Below are positions 54,385 through 63,256 of a DNA stretch of 64,000 nt, piece after piece; positions within the stretch are counted from its first letter, which is position 1; each line of letters begins with the position of its first letter. The stretch covers positions 1 through 64,000 of the forward strand of contig JAJPKJ010000012.1 in NCBI GenBank assembly GCA_021323755.1. The letters run 5' to 3'. A model generated the notes under the pieces. It worked only from the letters and a program-made list of their open reading frames with translations. It had not been told where the DNA came from and ran no database searches. Origin of the DNA: Chitinophagales bacterium. Lineage in GTDB: Bacteria; Bacteroidota; Bacteroidia; Chitinophagales; Chitinophagaceae. A program made the translations under genes and the position numbers.

Positions 54385-56019
54385 GTGCATAGAAGAAATT
54401 TCATTCGTTTGTCAGGCGCGTCATTGGGCAGTTTAATTATATCTACATATGTTAAGGCGGCAGACAAGAATGATCACCTTATTAAATTCCCTGATTCAGT
54501 TTCTATCCAAACAGGCAACGATTGGTACGATTTAAAATCAATCAATCAAAATATATGGCAGTATAAGGATGTTGTTGTTGAATTGAGATCGCGCAATGAA
54601 GTTGTTGCCGTGAATATTCAATCGCCATCCATCGGATTAAAATCGGTAAAGCTTTTTTGGAAACATCCGATTTCAAAAACATCACAACTGCTCGGCGATC
54701 ATTGGGAAAGAACATATGGCGATGTGCATTGGAAACCGGCTGATGCAACTGCGAAAATGCCGTGGTATGTTATCCAGCACGATGTAAACAGCACGAATTG
54801 CTTTGGTGTGAAAACGGGCTGCAACAGCATTTGCTATTGGCAGGTAAATGCCGGAGGATTAGACCTATTATTGGATTTAAAAACCGGTGGTGATGGCGTA
54901 AGACTCGGCACAAGAGCGCTGCACGCAGCAGATATCATCACCAGTAAAAATGAAAGGAATGAAAATGTGTTTGCCACAACACGACGTTTTTGTAAAATGA
55001 TGTGTGATAATCCACGCAAAGTTTCTCAACCTGTTTACGGGATCAACGATTGGTATTTTGCTTACGGCAATAATTCTGCAGAGCTTATTCTCCAGCACAC
55101 CTCCTTGCTCGCACCATTGGTTACCAATACATCGAACAAACCATTTTCAGTGATTGATGATGGCTGGTATTCAGGAAAAGTTTGTGCAACGCCAAATAAA
55201 AAATTTGGCGACATGGCGAAGGTTGCAGATCAGATTAAAAATTTAGGCATGCGTCCGGGATTATGGACAAGAGTCTTGTGTGCAGAAGAAAATGAAAATC
55301 CAAAATTATTGATGCCTGCAATCAAGAATAGAAATGATCCCAAAAATCCATTTCTTGATCCAACCATCGAGGAAAATATCGAACGGGTGAAAAAATATTT
55401 GATTACGTATAAAAATTGGGGCTATGAAATGGTGAAACATGATTACACCACGTTTGATATTTTTGGTCGCTGGGGCATTGAGATGACTGATGATATTACA
55501 GAGCCCGGCTGGCATTTTAATGATAACACCAAAACAAATGCAGAAATCATCTTGCATTTGTACAGATCAATCCGGGAAGCTGCAGGCGACACCTATATTA
55601 TCGGATGCAACACGATGAGTCACTTGTCTGCCGGTCTGTTCGAACTGAATCGCATTGGCGACGACACCAGTGGTAATGAATGGGCGCGCACACGAAAAAT
55701 GGGGGTAAACACGCTCGGCTTTCGTATGGTGCAACATAAAAATTTTTATGAAATAGATGGTGATTGCGTTGGTCTCACCAGTAAAGTTCCGTGGGAAAAA
55801 AACAAACAGTGGATGCAATTGCTTGCGGAGAGCAGCGCGCCTTTGTTTATTTCTGCACAGCCAGATGCCGTTGGTGAAGAACAAAGGCTTTTCATCAAAA
55901 AAAGTTTTGCTGCTGCTGCAGCACCTCAGCCTGTTGCGGAACCGCTGGATTGGCTCACCAATCCCTTTCCTTCGAAATGGAAACTTGATGGCAATGAAGT
56001 GGATTTTGATTGGAGCTGA
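54385..56019 (+). CDS. Alpha-galactosidase-like glycoside hydrolase (GH27/GH36 clan), Tat-type signal
   Basis: 544 residues from a GTG start, with MHRRNFIRLSGASLGSLIIS as a probable Tat signal. An N-terminal beta-domain (about 40-180) leads into a TIM barrel. Key blocks are PFSVIDDGWYSGKV, LGMRPGLWTRVL, YEMVKHDYTTFDIFGRWG with candidate nucleophile Asp353 (the K-x-D block of the clan), YIIGCNTMSHLSAG, and IGDDTSGNEW with Asp426/427 as candidate acid/base. The match to clan GH-D is good; alpha-galactosidase is the likeliest activity but not proven. It lies 32 bases after the DUF1501 gene, in the same operon. Confidence 0.82.
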   Translation: MHRRNFIRLSGASLGSLIISTYVKAADKNDHLIKFPDSVSIQTGNDWYDLKSINQNIWQYKDVVVELRSRNEVVAVNIQSPSIGLKSVKLFWKHPISKTSQLLGDHWERTYGDVHWKPADATAKMPWYVIQHDVNSTNCFGVKTGCNSICYWQVNAGGLDLLLDLKTGGDGVRLGTRALHAADIITSKNERNENVFATTRRFCKMMCDNPRKVSQPVYGINDWYFAYGNNSAELILQHTSLLAPLVTNTSNKPFSVIDDGWYSGKVCATPNKKFGDMAKVADQIKNLGMRPGLWTRVLCAEENENPKLLMPAIKNRNDPKNPFLDPTIEENIERVKKYLITYKNWGYEMVKHDYTTFDIFGRWGIEMTDDITEPGWHFNDNTKTNAEIILHLYRSIREAAGDTYIIGCNTMSHLSAGLFELNRIGDDTSGNEWARTRKMGVNTLGFRMVQHKNFYEIDGDCVGLTSKVPWEKNKQWMQLLAESSAPLFISAQPDAVGEEQRLFIKKSFAAAAAPQPVAEPLDWLTNPFPSKWKLDGNEVDFDWS

Positions 56020-56094
56020 TAAAAGGATTAGCTAGTCCATCACTTAATTTTAAAGCTTTTGAATAAATGCGATTTTTAACCAGGGAATAAGAAA

Positions 56095-57021
56095 ATGAAA
56101 AGAAGAAATTTTATACAAACATCAGCAACAGCATCAACTGCACTATTACTTTCATCTTTAGAAACATTCGCTTTATCTAACAAACCAACTTTTAATATGA
56201 ACAGCAATTTTGAACTAAAAATTCTTGCAACCAACTGGGGTTTCCCCGGAACCATTGATGAATACTGCGCCAAAGTAAAACATGATGGCTATGATGGCAT
56301 CGAAATATGGTGGCAAAATGATCCCAAAGATCATGATGAATTATTTGCAGCATTAAAAAAATATCAACTCGATGTTGGATTTTTATGCGCCGGTCATGAA
56401 ACCAATTTCATAGACAATTTCGCATCGTTCAAAAAAATGGTAAGTGCAGCAGCGGCCAATCCAATTCAAAGACCATTGTATATTAATTGTCATTCAGGGA
56501 AAGATTATTTTTCTTTTGATGATAACAAAAACTTTATTGACTTTACAATGCAGCTTGCCAAAGAAACAGGAATAAAGATCTGCCATGAAACGCATCGGTC
56601 AAGAATTCTATTTGCCGCTCCGGTGGCAAGAAATTTCATGGAAAAAATTCCGGGGTTAAGAATAACGCTTGATATTTCCCATTGGTGCAACGTACATGAA
56701 AGTTTGTTGCAGGATCAACAAGCGACGATCGACTTGGCTTTGCAAAGAGTGGATCATATTCATGCACGTATTGGTCATCCTGAAGGTCCGCAGGTTAATG
56801 ATCCGCGCGCACCAGAATGGGATGAAGCGGTGAAAGCCCATTTCGCCTGGTGGGATAAGGTAGTTGAACTGAAAAGAAAAAGCGGTGACCGGTTAACGAT
56901 CTTAACGGAGTTCGGACCGCCGCATTATATGCCCGCATTACCTTATACCATTCAACCGGTCGCCGATCAGTGGGCGATTAATGTGCACATGATGCATTTG
57001 CTGCGGAAAAGGTATTCCTGA
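56095..57021 (+). CDS. Tat-type exported TIM-barrel protein, sugar phosphate isomerase/epimerase family
   Basis: 308 residues. MKRRNFIQTSATASTALLLS is a probable Tat signal. The xylose-isomerase-like barrel follows: YDGIEIWWQND, DVGFLCAGHETNFIDN, LYINCHSGKDYFSFDD, KICHETHRSR, RITLDISHWCNVHE, DHIHARIGHPEGPQ and LTILTEFGPPHYMPAL. These supply the usual Glu, Asp, His and Glu metal ligands. Exported members are often found with glycoside hydrolases and DUF1501/1553 genes and may isomerise, epimerise or dehydrate sugars after oxidation. Last gene of the operon 50017-57021. Confidence 0.88.
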   Translation: MKRRNFIQTSATASTALLLSSLETFALSNKPTFNMNSNFELKILATNWGFPGTIDEYCAKVKHDGYDGIEIWWQNDPKDHDELFAALKKYQLDVGFLCAGHETNFIDNFASFKKMVSAAAANPIQRPLYINCHSGKDYFSFDDNKNFIDFTMQLAKETGIKICHETHRSRILFAAPVARNFMEKIPGLRITLDISHWCNVHESLLQDQQATIDLALQRVDHIHARIGHPEGPQVNDPRAPEWDEAVKAHFAWWDKVVELKRKSGDRLTILTEFGPPHYMPALPYTIQPVADQWAINVHMMHLLRKRYS

Positions 57022-57254
57022 AAGCAGTGATCGTACAGGTAGGAGCTATGATCAAAAAATATTATTTTTATTTAAACTTTATTGATGAGGAATTTTATAC
57101 AACTTAAAATGTAGTAAAAAAGATTTGATGTTGCTATAAAATCATTTGAGCCGACAACAAGTTATCTTAAAGTAAAAAAATGCTTATTGGTTTTATGAAT
57201 TTATATAACAAATAAAACTGCTCTTGCTCGTAGCTTGATGCTCAAGGCTAAAAT

Positions 57255-58661
57255 ATGCTTCAATTTCTCGGTCATCTTCATCCTGTTCTTGTTCATTTGC
57301 CAATCGGCATTTTGTTGCTTGCCTGTTTGTTTTTATTGCAATCCAGGAAAGACAGGTTTGCGCATCTGCAGCCTTCCATTAATTTTATTTTGTTGCTTGG
57401 AATGATAAGTGCAATCGCTTCTTGTATCACCGGCTATATACTTTCACAGACCGGCGATTACGATGAAGGCCCGGTTAATTTGCATCAATGGATGGGCATC
57501 AGCGTGACTGGGATCTCCATTATTATTTATTATTTCCGGCGAAAGGTATCTTTGCAAAAATGGCAATTGCCACTTACGATTTTATTGATCCTGTTAATTT
57601 TTATTACAGGACATCTTGGTGGATCCTTAACTCATGGAAGCGACTACCTTACGCAGCCTTTAGCAGATTTATTGAACAACGATTCATTAACTACATTTAA
57701 AAGAAAACCGATCGCGAATGTTCAGGATGCATCTGTTTATTCAGATGTCATTGCGCCGATCTTCCAGGAAAAATGTTATGTATGTCATGGCAAAACAAAA
57801 CAAAAGGGAAAACTTCGGTTAGATGATTCCGCCAGCATACTGAAAGGGGGAAAAGATGGTATCGTTATCATCCCAAATAAATCAGTCGAAAGTGAATTGA
57901 TCAAACGCATTACACTTCCCAGGGAAGATGAACATCATATGGCGCCAAAAGAAAAGCCACAATTATCTGATAATGACATAACATTATTAAAATGGTGGAT
58001 CGATGAAGGGTCAAGCTTTTCAAAAAAAGTGAAACAGATCGATCAACCGGAAAAAATAAAAACGGCGTTAAGAATGCTACAGAATAGCAGTGAGGAAAAG
58101 AAAGTTGATCTGGATGTTCCGCAATCTCCTGTTGAAAAAGCTGATGAAACCGCAGTTAAAACATTAAGGGATTCAGGCGTTGTGGTGATTCCGGTCGCAC
58201 AAAACTCAAATTATCTTTCTGCGAATTTTGTAACGGCAAATGTGAATGCCAAGATCATTTCTTTATTGCTGCCTATGAAAAAACAACTGGTTTGGTTGCG
58301 ATTAAACAATAAACCTGTTAATGATTCAATGCTTGCAGTAATCTCGAAATGCACAGAACTCACTAAACTCGAAATTAATAATACCAATATCACCGATAAG
58401 GGCCTGAATTATTTAAAGGATTTAAAACAATTGCGCTCATTGAATCTTGTCGGCACGAAAATTACGATTAAGGGGTTAATGCAGTTGAAAGACTTGAAAA
58501 ATTTACAATCCCTCTATCTTTATCAGACCAATATTGGAGAAAATGATTGGAGCGAAATTAAAAAACTGTTTCCAAAAGTTTCTATTGACTCCGGCGGATA
58601 TGATGTTCCATTGTTGCACGACGATACCGTGATTGTAAAACCTCCTCCAATAAAGACATGA
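57255..58661 (+). CDS. Membrane protein combining DUF2231, planctomycete-type cytochrome c and leucine-rich repeats
   Basis: 468 residues. Four membrane helices (about 8-125) form a DUF2231 unit, with HLHPVLVHLPIGILLLA and a second conserved His in NLHQWMG. A haem-binding PSCyt1 domain follows, with CYVCH at 174-178 and the family patterns GKLRLDDSASILKGGKDG and SELIKRITLPREDEHHMAPKEKPQLSD. Residues 340-445 are leucine-rich repeats (LTKLEINNTNITDKGLNYLKDLKQLRSLNLVGTKI type). In Bacteroidota and Planctomycetes this architecture neighbours DUF1553/DUF1501 genes. It may be the membrane electron-transfer partner of the operon 233 bases upstream; this is inference. Confidence 0.88.
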   Translation: MLQFLGHLHPVLVHLPIGILLLACLFLLQSRKDRFAHLQPSINFILLLGMISAIASCITGYILSQTGDYDEGPVNLHQWMGISVTGISIIIYYFRRKVSLQKWQLPLTILLILLIFITGHLGGSLTHGSDYLTQPLADLLNNDSLTTFKRKPIANVQDASVYSDVIAPIFQEKCYVCHGKTKQKGKLRLDDSASILKGGKDGIVIIPNKSVESELIKRITLPREDEHHMAPKEKPQLSDNDITLLKWWIDEGSSFSKKVKQIDQPEKIKTALRMLQNSSEEKKVDLDVPQSPVEKADETAVKTLRDSGVVVIPVAQNSNYLSANFVTANVNAKIISLLLPMKKQLVWLRLNNKPVNDSMLAVISKCTELTKLEINNTNITDKGLNYLKDLKQLRSLNLVGTKITIKGLMQLKDLKNLQSLYLYQTNIGENDWSEIKKLFPKVSIDSGGYDVPLLHDDTVIVKPPPIKT

Positions 58662-58780
58662 TTATTGCTATTTATTGATGAATTTAAAATGGCGACAACG
58701 AGGTTCAACAGCAGTAGCACCCAAGAACGGATTGCCATGCAATGAAGTTTATCAAGCTCACAATTGCAGGATGAGAAAAA

Positions 58781-59563
58781 TTATTTTCCGGTAAAATTTG
58801 GTTTTCTTTTTTCGAGAAAGGCAGTTGCTCCTTCTTTTACATCTGCAGTGCCGGATAGTTTTCCGAATGCTTCGATTTCTTTTAGTAACCCATTTGCGTT
58901 TCCACTGGCGGCATAGTTCACCAGTGCGATCGCTTCTGCAATAGCAAGTGGCGCTTTGCTATTAATCGTTTGAAGAATTTTTTTCGTTTCATTCAATAAA
59001 TTTTCTTGTGTTGCGACATGATTTACCAGGCCTAATCTTAACGCTTCGTTGGCATCAATCATATTTCCGGTAAGGATAAGTTCCATCGCTTTTCCTTTTC
59101 CGATCAGATGCGTGAGACGCTGCGTTCCGCCATAGCCTGGAACCAATCCAAGATTCACTTCGGGTTGCCCGAATTTTGCATTATCACTTGCCAGGCGAAA
59201 ATGACAAGCCATCGCCAGCTCACAACCACCGCCAAGTGCAAAGCCATTCACCGCAGCAACAATTGGCTTGGCAGCATTTTCAATTTTATTAAAAATACTT
59301 TTTTGTCCTTTCTCTGCCAGCGCCTTTCCGTTTTCACTGTTAAGCGCTGTAAACTCGCTGATATCTGCGCCTGCAACAAAAGCTTTTGTTCCACTGCCAG
59401 TAATGATTGCCGATTTTATTTCGGGATTATTATAAATCTCATTAATTGCATCGCTTAATTCCTCAATCACTACTTTATTAAGCGCGTTTAATTTATCAGG
59501 ACGGTTAATAGTAATAATGTAAATGTTTTCGGTAAGGTCTGTTAATAAGGTTTGATATGGCAT
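58781..59563 (-). CDS. Enoyl-CoA hydratase/isomerase (crotonase) family protein
   Basis: 260 residues, the usual length for a short-chain enoyl-CoA hydratase. The oxyanion-hole segments are clear: GTKAFVAGADISEF and NGFALGGGCELAMACHFRLA. Both catalytic glutamates are present, in GGCELA and in QPEVNLGLVPGYGGTQRL, which favours a true hydratase over a dehalogenase or decarboxylase. It would hydrate trans-2-enoyl-CoA in fatty acid or amino acid breakdown. A TATCTTCG on the minus strand at 59585-59592, one base off the -7 consensus, precedes the ATG. Confidence 0.92.
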   Translation of the reverse strand: MPYQTLLTDLTENIYIITINRPDKLNALNKVVIEELSDAINEIYNNPEIKSAIITGSGTKAFVAGADISEFTALNSENGKALAEKGQKSIFNKIENAAKPIVAAVNGFALGGGCELAMACHFRLASDNAKFGQPEVNLGLVPGYGGTQRLTHLIGKGKAMELILTGNMIDANEALRLGLVNHVATQENLLNETKKILQTINSKAPLAIAEAIALVNYAASGNANGLLKEIEAFGKLSGTADVKEGATAFLEKRKPNFTGK

Positions 59564-59628
59564 GTTTAAAATTTATGAAACGAAGATAATGCAAGGAATG
59601 AAATTGATTTTTGTTTTATCTTTCTGGT

Positions 59629-60231
59629 ATGAAGCTGGTTGATGTTATACTCTATATCGGCACTTTTGTTTTTGCCCTTACCGGCGCGCTGAAGGCAAGA
59701 ACATTTCAAATGGATATTTTTGGAGCAACAGTTTTAGCGTTTGTTACCGCTTATGGTGGAGGCACGATCCGCGATATATTGATCGGCATCAAACCGGTAA
59801 ATTGGATAAATGATTATATCGCATTATCCCTTGTAATCAGCGCAGTGATCATTGTTTCTTTATTCAAGAAAAATATTTCGCGATTCAGAAGAACGATTTT
59901 TTTAACCGACGCAATCGGTCTAGGGATGTTCACCGTTGGTGGAATTGAAAGAAGTTTAGAACATGATGTTAATAGCGTTTATGCTATTTTGATGGGCGTG
60001 ATATCTGCAACATTTGGCGGATTGGTTGCGGATATTTTGAGCAATACTGTTCCTGATTTATTAAAACGCGGAGAGTTATATGCCACCGCTTGTTTGATCG
60101 GCGGCATTATCTATATCCTGCTATCAAAAATTGGGGTGGTATACGAATTTGATCTGATCAGTTGCGTGCTGATCATTGTTGGAATAAGAATTGTATCAAA
60201 ATTAAAAAGGTTAAGCTTACCGGAAATTTAG
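59629..60231 (+). CDS. TRIC-like cation channel family protein (UPF0126)
   Basis: 200 residues from the ATG at 59629; the frame is open earlier only to a TTG. Seven hydrophobic helices in two TRIC repeats: GTFVFALTGALKARTFQMDIFGATVLAFVTAYGGGTIRD and the matching second half TDAIGLGMFTVGGIERS ... ISATFGGLVADIL. The GGGTxRD and GG(x)xxD turns are diagnostic. Prokaryotic TRIC homologues form trimeric monovalent-cation channels; some UPF0126 members are proposed glycine transporters, so the substrate is uncertain. Its stop overlaps that of the LytTR regulator by 4 bases, tail to tail. Confidence 0.9.
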   Translation: MKLVDVILYIGTFVFALTGALKARTFQMDIFGATVLAFVTAYGGGTIRDILIGIKPVNWINDYIALSLVISAVIIVSLFKKNISRFRRTIFLTDAIGLGMFTVGGIERSLEHDVNSVYAILMGVISATFGGLVADILSNTVPDLLKRGELYATACLIGGIIYILLSKIGVVYEFDLISCVLIIVGIRIVSKLKRLSLPEI

Positions 60232-60983
60232 ACCGCCATTAATTTTTTTAAAAACTCATCTTTGCGGCGTGTCGAAACTTCTATGGAAGAATTATCGGTC
60301 ATAATGACGAAACCACCCTTTCCTTTATTATACGTTTTGATGTAATTAAGATTAATAAGATGCGAGTTATGAACACGAAAAAAATTATATTCAGAAAGCA
60401 TTTCGTCAAACTCCTTTAGCGTTTTTGCCACCATCAGCTTTGGCTTGTCTTTTATAAAAAGAGTGGTGTAATTGCCTTCACTTTCACAACGGATGATATC
60501 GCTGACTTGCACAACAACAAATCCATTAATTATAGGAACACATATCCGTTTTGAAAAATGGCTCAAATTTTTTAGGTTGTGATAAAGCACCTCGAATTTA
60601 TCAGCGGCTGAGGTTTGCGAAATCCTTTCTTTTAGCTTATTAATGGCCTGCCGGAGATCGTCTGCATCAACAGGTTTTAGCAAGTAATCTATTGCGCTGA
60701 ATTTAAATGCCTGCACCGCATATTTCTCAAATGCAGTAGTAAAGATCACTTCAAAATTTATGTTCTGTATTTGTTTGAGCAAGTCGAATCCCGTCTTATC
60801 ATCATCAATCTGCACATCTAAGAAAATAAGTTCCGGCTGCAGATCATTGATCGCTTTTAATCCCGTTTCCGTAGTTTTAAATTTGCCCAGCAGGCTAATG
60901 TCTGCCGCAAAATTTTTTTCAAGTAAAAAACTCAACCTGTCAATGCAATGTTGCTCGTCGTCAATTATTATTGCTGTGATCAT
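60228..60983 (-). CDS. LytTR-family response regulator
   Basis: 251 residues. The receiver domain has the Asp8-Asp9 acidic pair, the phosphoacceptor Asp56 in IFLDVQ and the switch Lys in LLKPVDADDL. The C-terminal LytTR DNA-binding domain (about 145-248) has IIRCESEGNYTTLFI, KTLKEFDEML, FFRVHNSHLINLNYI and STRRKDEFL. Its start lies 3 bases after the histidine kinase stop, so the two form one transcription unit. Targets are unknown. Confidence 0.94.
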   Translation of the reverse strand: MITAIIIDDEQHCIDRLSFLLEKNFAADISLLGKFKTTETGLKAINDLQPELIFLDVQIDDDKTGFDLLKQIQNINFEVIFTTAFEKYAVQAFKFSAIDYLLKPVDADDLRQAINKLKERISQTSAADKFEVLYHNLKNLSHFSKRICVPIINGFVVVQVSDIIRCESEGNYTTLFIKDKPKLMVAKTLKEFDEMLSEYNFFRVHNSHLINLNYIKTYNKGKGGFVIMTDNSSIEVSTRRKDEFLKKLMAV

Positions 60984-60986
60984 AGT

Positions 60987-63080
60987 TTAAAAGCCTAGTT
61001 GTAATGGTAGTTTTACTTCTGCTCTTGTTCCGTTTTCCAAACCCAATAGCTTTACCGAAGCTGTTGTTTTTTTTGTTTTGTTGATAATGTCAATTCGGGA
61101 TGAAGTGATCTTCATTCCAAGGGATTTTTTTTCCAGGGGCGATGGAACTGAGTCTTGTATTCCTATGCCATTGTCTTCTACAATACAGCTCATCATTTCC
61201 CCTTCTTTTTTTATGGTGATGATTATTTTCCCCGTGCCTTGTTTTTTTGCAATGCCATGCCAGATGCTATTTTCAACAAAGGGTTGCAATATCAATGGTG
61301 GGACAAGCGTATTTTCTTTATCAATTTCATTGTCAACAATTATTTCATAACTGAATTTATTGTTCAAACGCAATGACTCAAGTTGAATGTATAATTCAAG
61401 CGCTTTAAGATCATCAGCGAGCGATATTTCTTTTTTTTCCGAATTTTCAAGAACAGCGCGCATCAATTTTGCAAACCTGGTTAAATATTCATCTGCTGCC
61501 TGCAAATTATTTTTTAATATATAATCGCTGATGGAGTTGAGTGAATTGAAAATAAAATGAGGATTCATTTGCGCACGCAGGGCTTTCATTTCTGTATCCG
61601 AAATCTGCGCTCTTAATTCTGCGTCTTTTCGTTGTTCCACTGCATCATGCCTTCTTTTATAAAAAATAAAACTGGTAATAAAGGCGAGCAACAAAATGGC
61701 AGCCCCCCATGTCACCGCATTTCTCACCACGCGTTCACGGTTAATTTCGGCAACAGCAAGCGCGGTTTGTTTTTCGTGATCGGCATTAAGCAAAGCCTCT
61801 TTATTATCATATTCATATTGCATTTCTTTCCGGGCAATTGCTTGTTTGTTCTTGTCATTGATTATGCTATCCTGGATGACGATATATTTTTTATATGACT
61901 GAAGCGCTTTGTCGAATTTTTTTTGTTGCTCATAAGAAATACTGAGCTGATGCCATGTTTCGCTTTGCATGTCCAGTGCGCCGGTTTCTAATCCGGATTG
62001 CAATGCTGCATTGAACCAATCAATTGCTTTTGCATATTTATTACCCGTATTTTTTTCATTTTCAAATACGGTTTGCGGCATGTTCAAGTATATTTTTCCA
62101 ATTTGGTTCTGTGTGAATGCAAGTCCGAGTTTGTTTCCGGATTCATTATAAAGTTGCAATGCCTTGTTTGAGCAGTCAAGCGCTTGCTGGAAATTTGAAA
62201 GCTTGTTATAAACTGCGCCCATATTGCTATATGCGCTTGCAATCCCGGACTTAAAATTTGCATTTTCAGAAATCTGCAAAGCTTTTTGATAATAACTCAA
62301 AGCCTGCTCCGGTCTGTTGGCATCATCATAACAATTTCCAATATTGCCCAGGGTCTTTTGAATGTCATTTTTGTTTCCATTTCTATTATAAATGGCAAGC
62401 GCCTTAAAATGATACTGCAATGACTTTTCATAATCTGCCAGATGATCATAAACAAGCCCGATATTGGTAAATGTGATGGCCAGATCTTGTTCGCGATTCA
62501 TCTGTTCAAACATTGCAGACGCTTTAAAATAATAATCAAGCGCTTTGGGATAATCAGCCACAGAAAGATATACAACACCGATACTGTTTAGGTCACCTGC
62601 AATTCCGGGAGGATAATGCAGTTGTTGAAATATTTGTAATGATTGTTGCTGATAGTTGAGCGCTTTGGGATAATCGGACAAATTGAAATAATCAATGCCC
62701 ATATTGTGAAATATTTTGGCGATGCCAAGACTATCCTTGATTTTTTTTCGTGTTTCCAAAGCTTTGTTGAAATAGATCAAAGCCATTGTATCCGTGCCCT
62801 TAGTCTGATAATTCACGCCCGTATAATTATAGGCGCTTGCGAGTTTGGGAAGATTATCCAATCTTTTTGCCAACAAAATAGCTTCATTGCCTTTTTCGAT
62901 TCCTTTATCCGGATCAATAAAACTGTAGTCAAAAACAATGTCGAGAAGAGTCTTAAGTTTAGTTGTGTCTTCTGTTGGTTGATTTTTGTATACGATCAAT
63001 AAAGAATCTAGCTCCTTTTGTTGTGAAAGGCAAAATTGAAAACTTATACAAAAGCCGCTGATCAGAAGGAATTTTTTCAT
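60987..63080 (-). CDS. TPR-containing sensor histidine kinase (His_kinase/LytS type)
   Basis: 697 residues. A signal peptide (cut near CLSQQ) is followed by about nine tetratricopeptide repeats (25-430, pattern A-x-x-Y-x-x-x-G-x-x-Y in steps of 40), a membrane helix at about 452-475, and a His_kinase domain with the phosphorylated His508 in NPHFIFNSLNSI. A HATPase domain follows (PPLILQPFVENSIWHGI N box, VEDNGIGI). The TPR sensor faces the periplasm. This architecture pairs with LytTR regulators, as here. It is common in Bacteroidota; stimulus unknown. Confidence 0.94.
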   Translation of the reverse strand: MKKFLLISGFCISFQFCLSQQKELDSLLIVYKNQPTEDTTKLKTLLDIVFDYSFIDPDKGIEKGNEAILLAKRLDNLPKLASAYNYTGVNYQTKGTDTMALIYFNKALETRKKIKDSLGIAKIFHNMGIDYFNLSDYPKALNYQQQSLQIFQQLHYPPGIAGDLNSIGVVYLSVADYPKALDYYFKASAMFEQMNREQDLAITFTNIGLVYDHLADYEKSLQYHFKALAIYNRNGNKNDIQKTLGNIGNCYDDANRPEQALSYYQKALQISENANFKSGIASAYSNMGAVYNKLSNFQQALDCSNKALQLYNESGNKLGLAFTQNQIGKIYLNMPQTVFENEKNTGNKYAKAIDWFNAALQSGLETGALDMQSETWHQLSISYEQQKKFDKALQSYKKYIVIQDSIINDKNKQAIARKEMQYEYDNKEALLNADHEKQTALAVAEINRERVVRNAVTWGAAILLLAFITSFIFYKRRHDAVEQRKDAELRAQISDTEMKALRAQMNPHFIFNSLNSISDYILKNNLQAADEYLTRFAKLMRAVLENSEKKEISLADDLKALELYIQLESLRLNNKFSYEIIVDNEIDKENTLVPPLILQPFVENSIWHGIAKKQGTGKIIITIKKEGEMMSCIVEDNGIGIQDSVPSPLEKKSLGMKITSSRIDIINKTKKTTASVKLLGLENGTRAEVKLPLQLGF

Positions 63081-63256
63081 GTAAAGCCAGAAGTGTTACA
63101 ATGTTGTAAAAGATAGGAATTAATCTGCAATTATCAGCGCTTTGCGGGCGATTAATAAATGAGAACCGGCAAAACATAAATAGATGTTGCTTCTTGTCTG
63201 TTACAAGGTTTATTTTATGGACAATTCACATTTCTTCATCAACTAAAATCAGTGTC

